In this document: in pieces, positions 1 through 9,146 of the stretch | Numbering within the stretch: position 1 is the stretch's first letter | How the letters are laid out: the number at the start of each line of letters is the position of its first letter | From: Theodoxus fluviatilis | Lineage: Eukaryota; Mollusca; Gastropoda; Cycloneritida; Neritidae | Assembly (NCBI GenBank): GCA_034096865.1 | Contig: JAWQFJ010009494.1 | Location: forward strand, 7,501-27,500 | DNA: 20,000 nucleotides | Reading direction: 5' to 3' | Position numbers and translations under genes: made by a program | The notes under the pieces: model-generated | Told to the model about the DNA's origin: nothing | Database searches by the model: none | What the model saw: only the letters and a program-made list of their open reading frames with translations

Positions 1-136
1 GGGAAAGTTTGCGCAGGGGGCAGAATGCCTGCGGCCTAGCCTCGCCGTCACCGCCGTCAACCTGGCATTGTAGGCTGGCTTGTCGTGTCGCCCTCCAGTC
101 AACGTCGAGACTTTCTGCAAACACGCTGCCTGTAGC

Positions 137-357
137 CCGTCCCTCCCCTTGCCTTGCCCCCACCCTCTCACTCTGTCTCTCTCCCTCTCTCACGCCCACC
201 CTCACCCCCCACCCCTGCTCACCTCTCACTCCGCCCCCTAACAAGCACCTCTCATTAGAGTCGTGCAGACGACGTGTGTGAGCAGCAAACACCCAGGCCC
301 TTGCGGACTTCCCGCCTCCCAGAATCTCGACCTTCCCTCCCCCCCCCCCCCCCCCGG
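137..357. repeat. C/CT-rich low-complexity stretch with a poly-C run
   Basis: The first part (about 137-240) is built from CCCT, CTCTC and CACCC blocks. A run of 17 C lies at about 339-355, followed at once by GGG. The frames that cross it are proline/serine/leucine-rich and look like composition artefacts. The C-run makes the minus strand a G-run that could support G-quadruplex structure, which is inference only. Confidence 0.75.
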
Positions 358-434
358 GTCTGTGCTCCTTGGGGGTGGGTGCAGACCCCTGGCCAGGCGC
401 ACTGCCCGCCTGCCTGCCGCATGTCTGTGCTGCC

Positions 435-464
435 ATGTCCGGAGCGGGAGGCGGCAGGAGGAAG
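435..464 (+). other. Possible tiny first coding exon ending at a splice donor
   Basis: An ATG at 435 sits in a good Kozak-like context (GCCATGT) and opens ten codons reading MSGAGGGRRK. These end exactly at AAG followed by GTAAGG (465-470), a strong match to the consensus 5' splice site. An in-frame stop lies upstream (279-281), so the ATG could be a real start. The surrounding 360-470 is GC-rich, as expected near a promoter or 5' UTR. No downstream exon can be recognised: the next 800 bases are minisatellite. The peptide is low-complexity and not family-diagnostic, so this is a weak, splice-signal-based call. It could equally be chance. Confidence 0.2.
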
Positions 465-540
465 GTAAGGCCCAAGAGTTGCAGACCACCATGTAATGGC
501 ACTGCTTGTGCCTGGTACTGACTGTAGATGCCTGCAGGTG

Positions 541-1285
541 TGCTGTGTGTGGCGATGGTGATGTAATGTGGTTTACCTGTGTGTGGCGATGGTGATGAAC
601 TGTGGTTTACCTGTGTGTGGCGATGGTGATGTGTTGTGATTTACCTGTGTGTGGCGGTGGTGATGTGTTGTGGTTTACCTGTGTGTGGCGATGGTGATGT
701 ACTGTGGTTTACCCGTGTGTGGCGGTGGTGATGTACTGTGGTTTACCTGTGTGTGGCGATGGTGATGTACTGTGGTTTACCTGTGTGTGGCGATGGTGAT
801 GTATTGTGGTTTACCTGTGTGTGGCGATGGTGATGTACTGTGGTTTACCTGTGTGTGGCGATGGTGATGTACTGTGGTTTACCTGTGTGTGGCGATGGTG
901 ATGTACTGTGGTTTACCTGTGTGTGGCGATGGTGATGTACTGTGGTTTACCTGTGTGTGGCGGTGGAGATGTACTGTGGTTTACCTGTGTGTGGCGGTGG
1001 TGATGTACTGTGGTTTACCTGTGTGTGGCGATGGTGATGTACTGTGGTTTACCTGTGTGTGGCGATGGTGATGTACTGTGGTTTACCTGTGTGTGGCGGT
1101 GGTGATGTACTGTGGTTTACCTGTGTGTGGCGATGGTGATGTACTGTGGTTTACCTGTGTGTGGCGATGGTGATGTATTGTGGTTTACCTGTGTGTGGCG
1201 ATGGTGATGTATTGTGGTTTACCTGTGTGTGGCGATGGTGATGTACTGTGATTTACCTGTGTGTGGCGATGGTGATGTACTGTGA
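541..1285 (+). repeat. 34-bp minisatellite, 22 phased copies
   Basis: The sequence GGCG(A/G)TGG recurs at 551 and then exactly every 34 bases to 1265, giving 22 copies with no net insertion or deletion. Each unit runs GGCGATGGTGATGTACTG, then TGGTTTACCTGTGTGT. Variation is limited to a few positions. GGCGG replaces GGCGA in copies 4, 6, 13, 14 and 17. The GTAC core is altered in copies 1-4, 8, 19 and 20. A C appears in the CCTG of copy 5. The first four copies and the last one are the most diverged, as expected for array edges. 34 is not a multiple of three and TGA recurs, so no frame stays open along the array and it is not coding. Confidence 0.97.
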
Positions 1286-1513
1286 TATATGTGTGTAGTA
1301 ATGAGCGTGCGTGATACGTGTGGTGATACGTGTATGTATGTGTGCATTTGTGAAGGTGGAAGGTGTGGGAAGATGCATAAGAGAGATTCAGGGATGGCAG
1401 CAGCGTTTGGACAAGTATATAGTGTAACGAGTCACTTACAACAAATTCATGATGAAAAATTTATGACTAACAAGTATTAGCGTGAGATGAAATGTCTGCG
1501 ATGGAAGGTGTAT
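1286..1513. other. Short unique stretch, no gene seen
   Basis: This GT-biased DNA directly follows the minisatellite and contains two GTGATACGTGT-like motifs 12 bases apart (about 1310-1331). No supported coding exon, RNA gene or transposon signature is visible. Confidence 0.5.
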
Positions 1514-1528
1514 GGAGAGGAGAGGAGG

Positions 1529-1594
<66 letters not shown>
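1514..1594 (+). repeat. (GA)n microsatellite
   Basis: A nearly uninterrupted GA dinucleotide run, with a short GAGGAGGGAG introduction and one AAA interruption near 1539. The minus-strand frame across it reads (SL)n, an artefact of the repeat. Confidence 0.95.
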
Positions 1595-1598
<4 letters not shown>

Positions 1599-2340
1599 GG
1601 ACGCGACTAAACAGGTGTTTTGAAACTGACTTAAAGTGGCCGATCATTTTCAATAACATTGCGGGGATCGATGTGTGGTAATACGTGCGCAGTGACGTGC
1701 GTAAGATGTGAAGTTGTGCATGTATATGTATATTATTAAATAAAATAAGCACTTGGATAAGTGTACGGAAATAGACATAAGGTGTTCTATCAGTTAAGGT
1801 AAGTTTGAAGTGACTGATATCTGGCAATAACTGCGTGATGGTTTGCCTGTGATGGAGGGTGCGGAGAGAGAAACCTTTGAACTGAAGGCACATATGGACA
1901 GATGCAAGGAAGCAATCATGACCAAACAATCCACGACACATTTATGGAGACAGACACGCAGTGATACGTGTACAATGACTGACAGCTTTACACGATGGAA
2001 ATGTGCGGAAAGATATCAAACTACCACCCGACGCAACAGACGGACGGGTGTGCAGAGACAAGGCAAAGAAATGAACGACAACAGACTAGCTCGTGAATAT
2101 TGACACGTAGCATTAGATGTGGACTGATGCGTGGATAGTTATGTGTATGCAGCGATGCATGTACGACATTTTAAAAATCCTGGGATGAAATGCACAGACT
2201 TGCGAATACAGGACCTTTTCATGAGACAGCTGAACAAGGATGGGGAGGCACCAGGATGTTGGGGAATAGATTTATGGTAACAGGTGTGCAGCGATAAGGC
2301 TGTGGTGGAAAAGGTGTGAGTGGTCATAAATATCTGGTTC
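1595..2340. other. Purine-biased stretch with decayed repeat motifs, no gene seen
   Basis: There is no recognisable coding exon. A GTG(T)GCGGAGA-like motif recurs at about 1858, 2002, 2048 and 2284. A segment at 1841-1866 (GGTTTGCCTGTGATGGAGG) resembles part of the 34-bp minisatellite unit upstream. It may be old tandem-repeat DNA that has decayed. Confidence 0.4.
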
Positions 2341-2342
2341 AA

Positions 2343-2512
2343 GGTGTGTTCTTCGTGTGTTTGTGTGTGCGCGCGGGCGTGCGCGCGCGCGTGTGTGTGT
2401 GTGTGCGCGCGCGTGTGTGTGTGTGGTGTGTGTGTATGTGGTGTGTGTGTGTGTGCGTGTGTGTGTGCGCGCGTGTGTGTGTGTGTGTGGTGTGTGTGCG
2501 TGTTTAATGTGT
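2343..2512 (+). repeat. (GT)n tract with GC alternations
   Basis: Alternating GT with blocks of GCGCGC (about 2369-2390 and 2405-2412, and a shorter one near 2468) and a few GGTGTG interruptions. Alternating purine-pyrimidine sequence of this type is the classical substrate for left-handed Z-DNA. The cysteine/valine-rich frames across it are artefacts. Confidence 0.93.
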
Positions 2513-3958
2513 ATAAGTGGTGCATACACCTATGGGTCTGTGTTGCGAGTGTGCGGAGATATCTTGGGATGAAAGACATGAGCGGACAGCAGGATGGAAA
2601 GAGACACGAGGACTCTGATGAACCACGACAGTCCGCTTTGTAGGAACGGATGTCTGGGGACAGCTCTATGTGTTGACAGGTTTCTCGAAACAGACCGACG
2701 CAGGAAGACTTCATGCGAAACACGTGCAAAGATTGGCTAGGGCGAGGTGACATCATTGGAGACAAAGATGCGGACAGACGAATGGGAGGAGGCGGAGAAA
2801 GAATGCTTAGTTACTGGTGAATGTGCATTGCTACTGGTGAATTTGACACAAATGTGAGGCAAAGTTATGTGTATACATAATAAGACATTTATGGAAATAA
2901 TGTGGTTGACGGTCAGGTTTCCTTAGGAAGAAGTGCGAAAAGTGAATCCCAAACGAGAGATCTGTAAAGTCGAAGCGCATGGAGACGTATGTGGAATCCA
3001 GGATTTTTTTAACAGACATTTGCCAGGAGAGATGCTTGAAATCTTTGCTTTGAAAATGGGCCTGTACAGCGACAGGAGAGAAAGAATATATACTTGTATG
3101 TATGGAAGTTTGAGGAGAGGTGTTAAGTGCTCGAGGAGAATGGCATTGTGACGTCATAAGCAAACGGGTGTAAGAGGACAGATGTGCGAGTAAGTAGATA
3201 TGAAAAAAGTTGTATGAAAACTATCTGAAGAGTATAAGGCTTTCATGTGAACAGGTGCGGAGAAAGGTGTGTTATGATAGGCCTTAACCAAACATGGTTC
3301 ACAGTTACAGAGATTAAAGATTGTCGAAGAAAGAAATGATAAGTACTGTAGTTTACAATTCTGGAGCACATTCTGTGCAAAGTAAATCCAAATCTACACA
3401 GAAGGTTACCTGAGAATACGGTGTAGGCCTCCTGATAACGGCAAGTATGACGACAAGTATATGTCGTTTCGACAAGTGTGCGAAAGCAGGTGAGAAAACT
3501 GACGAATGGGCGCGATGTGTTTGTGAGAGACACTTCTGCAGTCGATTTGAGTTCCGGTGTCTAAGAGATTAGGTGAATCCCAGAAGAGAAGAAACCTCTC
3601 GTGATATTTCTTTGATGGCTGCCTGCTTGGCGTGAATGTGTCAACATTTTCTTGTTCACGAGTGTACATGGGCCTTACAGATACTGTATTCATTGGCTTT
3701 AATGATTTTATTTCTTTTCGGGTCCTGCACACGTATGACAAGCAAGTAAGTGAGGGAGTACATGAATAAAGAAACGTGTTGTTAAAATGTGTTACTTTGT
3801 AGGAATATGGGTAGACTTAAATGATAGACTGATTTACAGGACTCAGAAAAACAGGGTTTTTTCACAGTCTGTTCCTCACACTATTTCCACTCCTATTCCT
3901 CTCCTTCCTTCTGCCTTTGTTTTCAATCATTCACATACAATAATGTTTCTTTTCACAC
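2513..3958. other. 1.4-kb stretch without a recognisable gene
   Basis: GTG(T)GCG(G/A)A motifs continue at about 2549, 3184, 3255 and 3476, spaced irregularly. Minus-strand open frames of 96-111 codons exist (2831-3163, 3406-3741), but they have no recognisable domain and no supporting splice context. They fit a decayed low-complexity background. A full CRE palindrome TGACGTCA lies at 3149-3156 without other promoter context. Confidence 0.4.
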
Positions 3959-3965
3959 ACATACA

Positions 3966-4012
<47 letters not shown>

Positions 4013-4041
4013 AAGAAAGAGAGAGAGAGAGAGAGAGAGAA
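3959..4041 (+). repeat. Compound (TG)n(GA)n microsatellite
   Basis: About 14 TG units (3966-3989) pass directly into GA units that continue to about 4041, with a GAAAGAAAG interruption. This is a typical perfect-junction compound microsatellite. Confidence 0.96.
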
Positions 4042-4494
4042 GATGAGAATACATGTACATGTATAGTCATACTCATAGACACACTACGAGCGTATTTAGA
4101 AAATCGTGTGGAAACCTCTTCGCAGCAACATAGAGAGGGTTTTTGCATAGTGCAGTCATGCAGGGAACTACTGAGGACACAACCACAAGACTGCAGGTGC
4201 TGGGAATGGGACATGTGAGTTTGGATCACGAATGTTTTTTTTCTTCAGTCTATTCGGAGGCGTCTTTTTTACGGAGTTTTCCCATTCACACACCAGCTGG
4301 CGACGCCGAAATACATTAAGTCATCGTTCGCAAGAAACTGACTACTCTTTGAAATATCGGTTCGGAAAACATAATTTTTTCTTATGGATTTTTTCTCCGC
4401 GTGAATCTGTTTTGGGGGTTTTGAAAAAATTGCTTTTTTTCAACTCATGAAATTGACATTATTTTTTTCTCTCGAGAGATGCATCGACTTCTTT
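4042..4494. other. Unique stretch, T-run rich, no gene seen
   Basis: It contains several T-runs (for example near 4234, 4376 and 4432) and no supported exon or RNA gene. Confidence 0.45.
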
Positions 4495-4532
4495 TCCTCC
4501 TTCCCTCCTTCCCCTTCCTCCCCCCCCCCCCC

Positions 4533-4615
<83 letters not shown>

Positions 4616-4648
4616 CCCCCCGTTTTCCCCATTTTCCCCATTTTCCTT
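4495..4648 (+). repeat. Pyrimidine tract: poly-C, (CT)n, poly-C and TTTTCCCCA repeats
   Basis: CCTT blocks lead into a 14-base C-run (about 4519-4532), then about 39 CT units to 4612, then a second C-run and three TTTTCCCC(A) units (about 4622-4648). The whole is a homopyrimidine strand with triplex (H-DNA) potential. Confidence 0.95.
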
Positions 4649-4711
4649 TCTTTGTACGTTATCTTTCGCGAGAAACTTTAGAACAGATTTTTTTGAATTA
4701 GTAGAGTTGTA

Positions 4712-4767
4712 ACACACACACGCACACAAACACACACGCGCGCACACACACACACACACGCACACAA

Positions 4768-4820
<53 letters not shown>
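4712..4820 (+). repeat. (CA)n tract with a 38-bp internal duplication
   Basis: This CA-rich tract contains the imperfect module CGCACACAAACACACACGCG at 4721 and again at 4759, a 38-base spacing. That shows a local tandem duplication inside the microsatellite. A pure CA run follows to 4820. Confidence 0.94.
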
Positions 4821-4822
<2 letters not shown>

Positions 4823-5018
4823 TATGTTCAATGGATTATGTCCTTCTGCAGTCAACTGTGAACTTATACATTTTTATAATTTTTATTTTAAAAATGTAGT
4901 GGTGTGAAACAGTTAACAGAGGTACCTTTTTCTTGGTTATGCTGTTGTTGGTAGAGTCATCGTTGTTATTCGTTGGTGGTGGTGTCATTTTAAAAAATCA
5001 TTATTGTCGTCGTCGCCG

Positions 5019-5111
<93 letters not shown>
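5019..5111 (+). repeat. (CAT)31 trinucleotide array
   Basis: 93 bases of uninterrupted CAT. Translated, it is poly-Ile, poly-His or poly-Ser according to frame, but no flanking coding context is visible. Both flanks carry a near-identical TCATTT(T)AAAAAA block (4985-4997 and 5108-5120) and short GTC/GTT trinucleotide runs, so the array sits inside an older trinucleotide-rich patch. Confidence 0.97.
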
Positions 5112-5563
5112 TTAAAAAAACTGCCGTTGTTGTCATTTCGGTCGTCAACTTTATTGTAGATCTTATGAAGGCAGATAAGACATATACACACGGTACATTT
5201 GTTATTACTGGACTCAGTTATAAGCAGAAGTTTTCCTCCTAGAACCACTCAATACACACACTGTAGCTGTTTAGTGACTTGACAGGGGAAAAAAGGAAAA
5301 CGTTTTTCCTGCACTTACTTCGTCGTGCGTCACTCAGATTCAGTTATCAGGGGCAGGAGTGAGCGAGAGAGAAAATACTGCCCTGCCTGGATTGGACTGG
5401 GTGTCGACAGCGCCATGCGGCAGCCTGCAGGAATGCTTGTTTCCTTGAGTGAATTCTCGCCCTGTTTTCCACTCGGCCCCCACTATCGCTTTGTTTGGTC
5501 TCTTGGGCTTGAGTGGGAGGAACTTAAAACGTAGGTAAGCACTCTTGAACACGTGCAAGCGAT
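5112..5563. other. Unique stretch between microsatellites, no gene seen
   Basis: Mixed-composition DNA. A 69-codon frame at 5325-5534 has no recognisable domain. There is no RNA gene or transposon signature. Confidence 0.45.
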
Positions 5564-5655
5564 CGCGCGCGCGCACACACATAGAGAGAAATACACGCGT
5601 AAAGGAACACACACACAGGAATACACATGCGCACGCACACACGCGCGCGCGCGCG

Positions 5656-5699
<44 letters not shown>

Positions 5700-5759
5700 G
5701 AAACACGCGCCCGCACAAACACACATTAACATACACTCACACACACACACCCGCGCTCG

Positions 5760-5826
<67 letters not shown>

Positions 5827-5954
5827 GCAAACGAGCACACACACGTGCATGCATGCATATACATACATATTTTTCTCACACACATACACATACACAAACA
5901 CATGCGCACGCACACACATACACACACATGCACGCACGCACACACGCTCACACA

Positions 5955-6008
<54 letters not shown>

Positions 6009-6028
6009 AACACACGCGTATGCACACA
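5564..6028 (+). repeat. 0.46-kb (CA)n/(CG)n/(TA)n tract
   Basis: Several CA arrays are interspersed with GCGCGCGC blocks (5564-5574, about 5641-5657, 5756-5768). A TATATATA block lies at about 5991-6008. Purine-pyrimidine alternation is maintained over most of the length, giving strong Z-DNA and cruciform potential. Open frames of up to 247 codons cross it on both strands and are purely repeat-derived (His-Thr and Cys-Val patterns). Confidence 0.96.
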
Positions 6029-6131
6029 AATTGAGTATTTGTTTTTGTGTTTTGGGGGGAGACAACTCATCAGGTAAATGCAATCCTTTAATAAAGATTT
6101 AGGTATAAACTACAATGATAAAATGGATTCA

Positions 6132-6410
6132 TTATCTATGTACATGAAATAGAACGGCAAGCAATGCCCGTATTTCCAATTTTCTTGCATCTTTCAACAT
6201 GCATGCTGTTCTATTACTTTGCCAATTACATCCATATGATTCCACAGGTGCATAAAAGTTTTCATAGCTTTTGCGCATGGACTGATGGACATAGTCTACA
6301 CTGTTCATAGGAAATGTTATTTTGCCTCGGTATTGATCCATATTCCCCCAGGTAATATTGAAAAAACTACTATCTGTGACATTTTTACCAAGAGACACTA
6401 CTCGAATAAC
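6132..6410 (-). CDS. Unrecognised protein-coding-like segment, possible terminal exon
   Basis: On the minus strand a frame runs to a stop at about 6132. From about 6398 it reads a protein-like sequence of 88 residues with no low-complexity bias, two adjacent N-glycosylation sequons (NVT, NIT), a third NRT, two cysteines (YGCNW, TACML) and aromatic-rich runs such as WGNMDQYRG. Just upstream the minus strand reads TGCTGCTGTTTAG, a good 3' splice acceptor ending at 6410, and in-frame stops lie immediately before it. Downstream of the stop an ATTAAA poly(A)-type hexamer occurs at about 6087-6092. Together these fit a last exon of a secreted or membrane protein. A donor-like GTGAGT at 6446-6451 would give an intron of only about 42 bases, too short to trust. 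I do not recognise the family. A gene fragment or chance frame remains possible. Confidence 0.3.
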   Translation of the reverse strand, partial: VIRVVSLGKNVTDSSFFNITWGNMDQYRGKITFPMNSVDYVHQSMRKSYENFYAPVESYGCNWQSNRTACMLKDARKLEIRALLAVLFHVHR

Positions 6411-6840
6411 TAAACAGCAGCATCATTATGGTTGACATGAATTTTACTCACTGAAGGCGTTGGTATGTATTATTCAGGCTGCATCCTTAGCTCCAACGCG
6501 CAGCAAATGTACTGTACATTGCAACATCTCTGTTTCTTTGATAGTGAGTAGATGGCATCAAATGCTTGAGGATATATTTATCTAAGAGATTTTACAGTTA
6601 ACACAAAACAAAATAAAATGTTCTTTGTTGACAGCTCCTTGGCTGGGGGGCAGATAAGCAGAGTGCCCATTTGCACGAAATGTGTTGTGCCCCATACTGA
6701 AAAAAATGAAGATGTCTCTGAACTACTCAATTGTTATGTCATTGAGATGTATTTCACGAACGATTTTATTAAATATCTGTAAAATACAAACCGTTCGACT
6801 GCGTTGATTTTGGATGACCGTTCATGTAAATAGCAGTCCT
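6411..6840. other. Unique stretch, no gene seen
   Basis: Moderately AT-rich DNA upstream (minus sense) of the possible exon. No convincing upstream exon with an acceptor and donor pair was found here. Confidence 0.4.
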
Positions 6841-6885
6841 GCGAGCGAGAGAGAGCGAGAGAGAGAGAGAGGGAGGGAGGGAGAG

Positions 6886-6939
<54 letters not shown>
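6841..6939 (+). repeat. (GA)n microsatellite
   Basis: A GA run with GCGA and GGGAGGGAGGGA interruptions in its first half and a pure run in its second half, to 6939. Confidence 0.95.
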
Positions 6940-6940
<1 letters not shown>

Positions 6941-7440
6941 AAATGGAGACCGAATAGCGGCGTCGCCTCACTTAACGGTATCACTTAGCGCGGTAGCACT
7001 TTGCGTTCTTAAAATTTTCAAGCACGCAAACACTCGCTGCTGTAGGTAACACAAACCCATCAAGCCTTATCACTGCCGCGTCTCAGCGGCATTGCTGTCT
7101 GGGCTATCGCTGTTTCGCCAGTTTGGCGTGTGTGTGAGGAACTGAAGAATGAAAACAAAGAGGGAGAGGCAGGACATTTGAATGCCACGGTTGTGTTTTG
7201 AAGGAGAAAAGTTGTATCGGAAACAAATATTCACATGGAGTGGTGCGGGTAAACATTTTCCAATCTGGAGTCCAGTTCTTACTGCATCTCAAATGTAACT
7301 GTTGTGTGAGTGGTGTGCCAGGTAGTATGGAGTTAAGCTGAGCAACGCTGGTTTTTTCACAATCGTCATGGTCCATATGGTCATCTTTTGTCCCAGATAT
7401 TGTTGTCTGCCTTTGAGAGTGAAATGTTGACTGCTGTCAA

Positions 7441-7444
<4 letters not shown>
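6940..7444. other. Unique stretch, no gene seen
   Basis: A 90-codon minus-strand frame (7104-7376) is present but lacks domains, a good start or splice context. Nothing else is recognised. Confidence 0.45.
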
Positions 7445-7495
<51 letters not shown>

Positions 7496-7551
7496 CGTGC
7501 GTGTCTGTATTTTGTGTGTATATGTGTATTTAGATATGATTGTGTGTGTAT

Positions 7552-7612
<61 letters not shown>

Positions 7613-7669
7613 GTGTGTGTGAGTGTGAGTGTTTTGTGTGTGTGTGTGTTTTGTGTGTTAGTATGTGTG

Positions 7670-7708
<39 letters not shown>

Positions 7709-7838
7709 CGCGCGCGTGTGTGTTTGATTGCATATGTATGCATGTGTGTCGGTATGGATGTGTGTGTATGACTGTGTATTTGTTCATATACGTGAGTATA
7801 CGCGAATAGGTGTACAAGTGTATTTGTATGTTTGTGTG
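7445..7838 (+). repeat. (GT)n tract with interruptions
   Basis: Three main GT arrays (about 7445-7488, 7553-7610, 7674-7706) are joined by degenerate GT-rich DNA. GCGCGTGCGTGC-type blocks follow the first and last arrays, and TTTT interruptions recur near 7632, 7648 and 7669. The tail decays into TATG/GTAT-rich sequence. Confidence 0.93.
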
Positions 7839-8279
7839 CGTTTGATTTAACTTTAGAGTTATTTAGTCAATTTTTATTACTTTTTAAACTGCACGACAAC
7901 TTATTTTCTTGACATTTTGCGCTACACTGAACTCTAGATGCACAAAGTCCGGCTTGACAAAATAAATAATTGCTCTCATTTCAAAATTTCTTATCACCAT
8001 GTTGTTATAGAATATCACCACTGCACTCCTATAAGAGAAAATGACACCAGAATGCACTTTGCACCTTGTGCTATCGGTAACATCAAACAGTGGCACAATG
8101 TCTTTCTTACTTTCATGTTTTCACGTTCAGCTACCACTTTCATCTCATTTCTATTTGCATATCTTCCGTCTGTGCACAGCATTTAAACCCTTTTACTTTC
8201 ATCCGTATACATTTTTTCTGCCTTGCTTTCATCTTTGTTGGAATTTTCCCCCTCTCTTCACCGCGCTTTGGTATGATGA
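7839..8279. other. Unique AT- and pyrimidine-rich stretch
   Basis: No exon is supported. A perfect POU octamer ATTTGCAT followed by AT lies at 8153-8162. Confidence 0.4.
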
Positions 8280-8812
8280 CCCCAGACTCCAGCGATAAGG
8301 CTCTGGAGAATACTGCACTCCATCAAAAAGGAATAATGCACGCCGGGAGAAGGGACATTGATCATAATCTTCTACACGCCGATGGACCGCCTTCAAATAC
8401 TCCATTAAGAACGAAGGGCTCCGCAGGGGGCTGGGGGCAAATCTCACGTGGGTGTGAAGTCAGCATCGCCTTTCTTCTGCTTCACTTACTCCTCAGACTG
8501 TGCTTTTATGAGCACTCACCCGCCTCACTTGAGAACGACACCGAACCTTTCCCCGGGCGCCGGGGGAAGACAGCAGACAGCCTGCGTTCCCACAGGAAGT
8601 CCCATGTGCGTGCACACTCCGGGAAACCGGATGTGACGCCCCAGTGGGGTCTGCACCCATTAACCCAACGTTACCTGACCGGAAGTGCAATGGCTGACCG
8701 TCTTCGCGCGTGCATGCTCTGCCGGTGTCTGCCGGAATTAAAGATGGCCGCCTGGGGCTATGTCTGTAGACAGCTGTCCTCATCGTCCTTTCCAATCACG
8801 GTGCCTGTCTGA
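8090..8812 (+). other. Long open frame of unknown status (240 codons)
   Basis: A stop-free frame of 240 codons spans a pyrimidine-rich first third and a GC-richer remainder. The N-terminal part is Phe/His/Ile-rich and hydrophobic. The rest is basic and mixed, with no recognisable domain, repeat or signal of selection. It overlaps the ETS/YY1-like module below, and its last 22 codons start at the YY1-like ATG (8744: MAAWGYVC). GC-rich DNA has fewer stops, so an open frame of this length may be chance. I do not assign a function. Confidence 0.12.
8678..8752 (+). promoter_or_regulatory. ETS-like plus YY1-like sites, candidate promoter core
   Basis: ACCGGAAGTG at 8678-8687 is a full ETS/GABP-type site. 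About 55 bases downstream AAGATGGCCGCC (8741-8752) matches the YY1 element AAGATGGCGGC with one change and contains an ATG in a strong Kozak context. The intervening CGCGCGTGCATGC is vaguely NRF1-like. The surrounding 8280-8790 is richer in CpG than its neighbours. In animals such pairs typify TATA-less housekeeping promoters, with the YY1 site just downstream of the start of transcription. Whether any gene follows is unclear: the ATG frame closes at 8812 and a microsatellite begins at 8842. Confidence 0.3.
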
Positions 8813-8841
8813 CCTCAGTGGGAGGGTATTGGGTTGAGAGC

Positions 8842-8955
<114 letters not shown>

Positions 8956-9040
8956 GGGAGAAAAGGGAGAAAAGAGGCAACACGTATACCTTTTTCTTTC
9001 CCAAAAGTGTCGGCATCAGCCTTCCACACGTAGTTCTTTA

Positions 9041-9051
9041 TGTGTGTGTGT

Positions 9052-9091
<40 letters not shown>

Positions 9092-9146
9092 GACACACAC
9101 ACACACACACACACACACAAGACACACACACACACACACACACACA
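9041..9146 (+). repeat. (GT)n-(CG)n-(CA)n self-complementary tract
   Basis: TGTGTGTGTG passes through TACGCGCGCG into CACACACA, so the 9041-9080 core is nearly its own reverse complement. The CA part is interrupted twice by AAGAC, 29 bases apart (9090-9094 and 9119-9123), suggesting slippage duplication of a 29-base block. It is prone to cruciform and Z-DNA. Confidence 0.94.

Noticed and set aside
874..1071. Cysteine-rich repeat protein in the minisatellite
   Set aside because: The 34-base unit rotates through all three frames and TGA recurs. This frame stays open only because one copy has a G-to-A-type variant at the TGA.
541..1285. CRISPR array
   Set aside because: Units are head-to-tail with no unique spacers and the genome is eukaryotic; it is a minisatellite.
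3149..3156. Perfect CRE palindrome TGACGTCA
   Set aside because: An isolated 8-mer with no promoter context or nearby exon.
4933..5115. Poly-isoleucine frame
   Set aside because: Translation of the CAT array without coding context.
5340..6083. Minus-strand 247-codon frame rich in Cys and Val, and plus-strand His-Thr frames
   Set aside because: Microsatellite translation; the same pattern appears in all frames of the CA tract.
6410..6451. A 42-base intron joining an upstream exon to the 6132-6410 segment
   Set aside because: Too short for a typical animal intron, and the upstream frame closes within about 10 codons.
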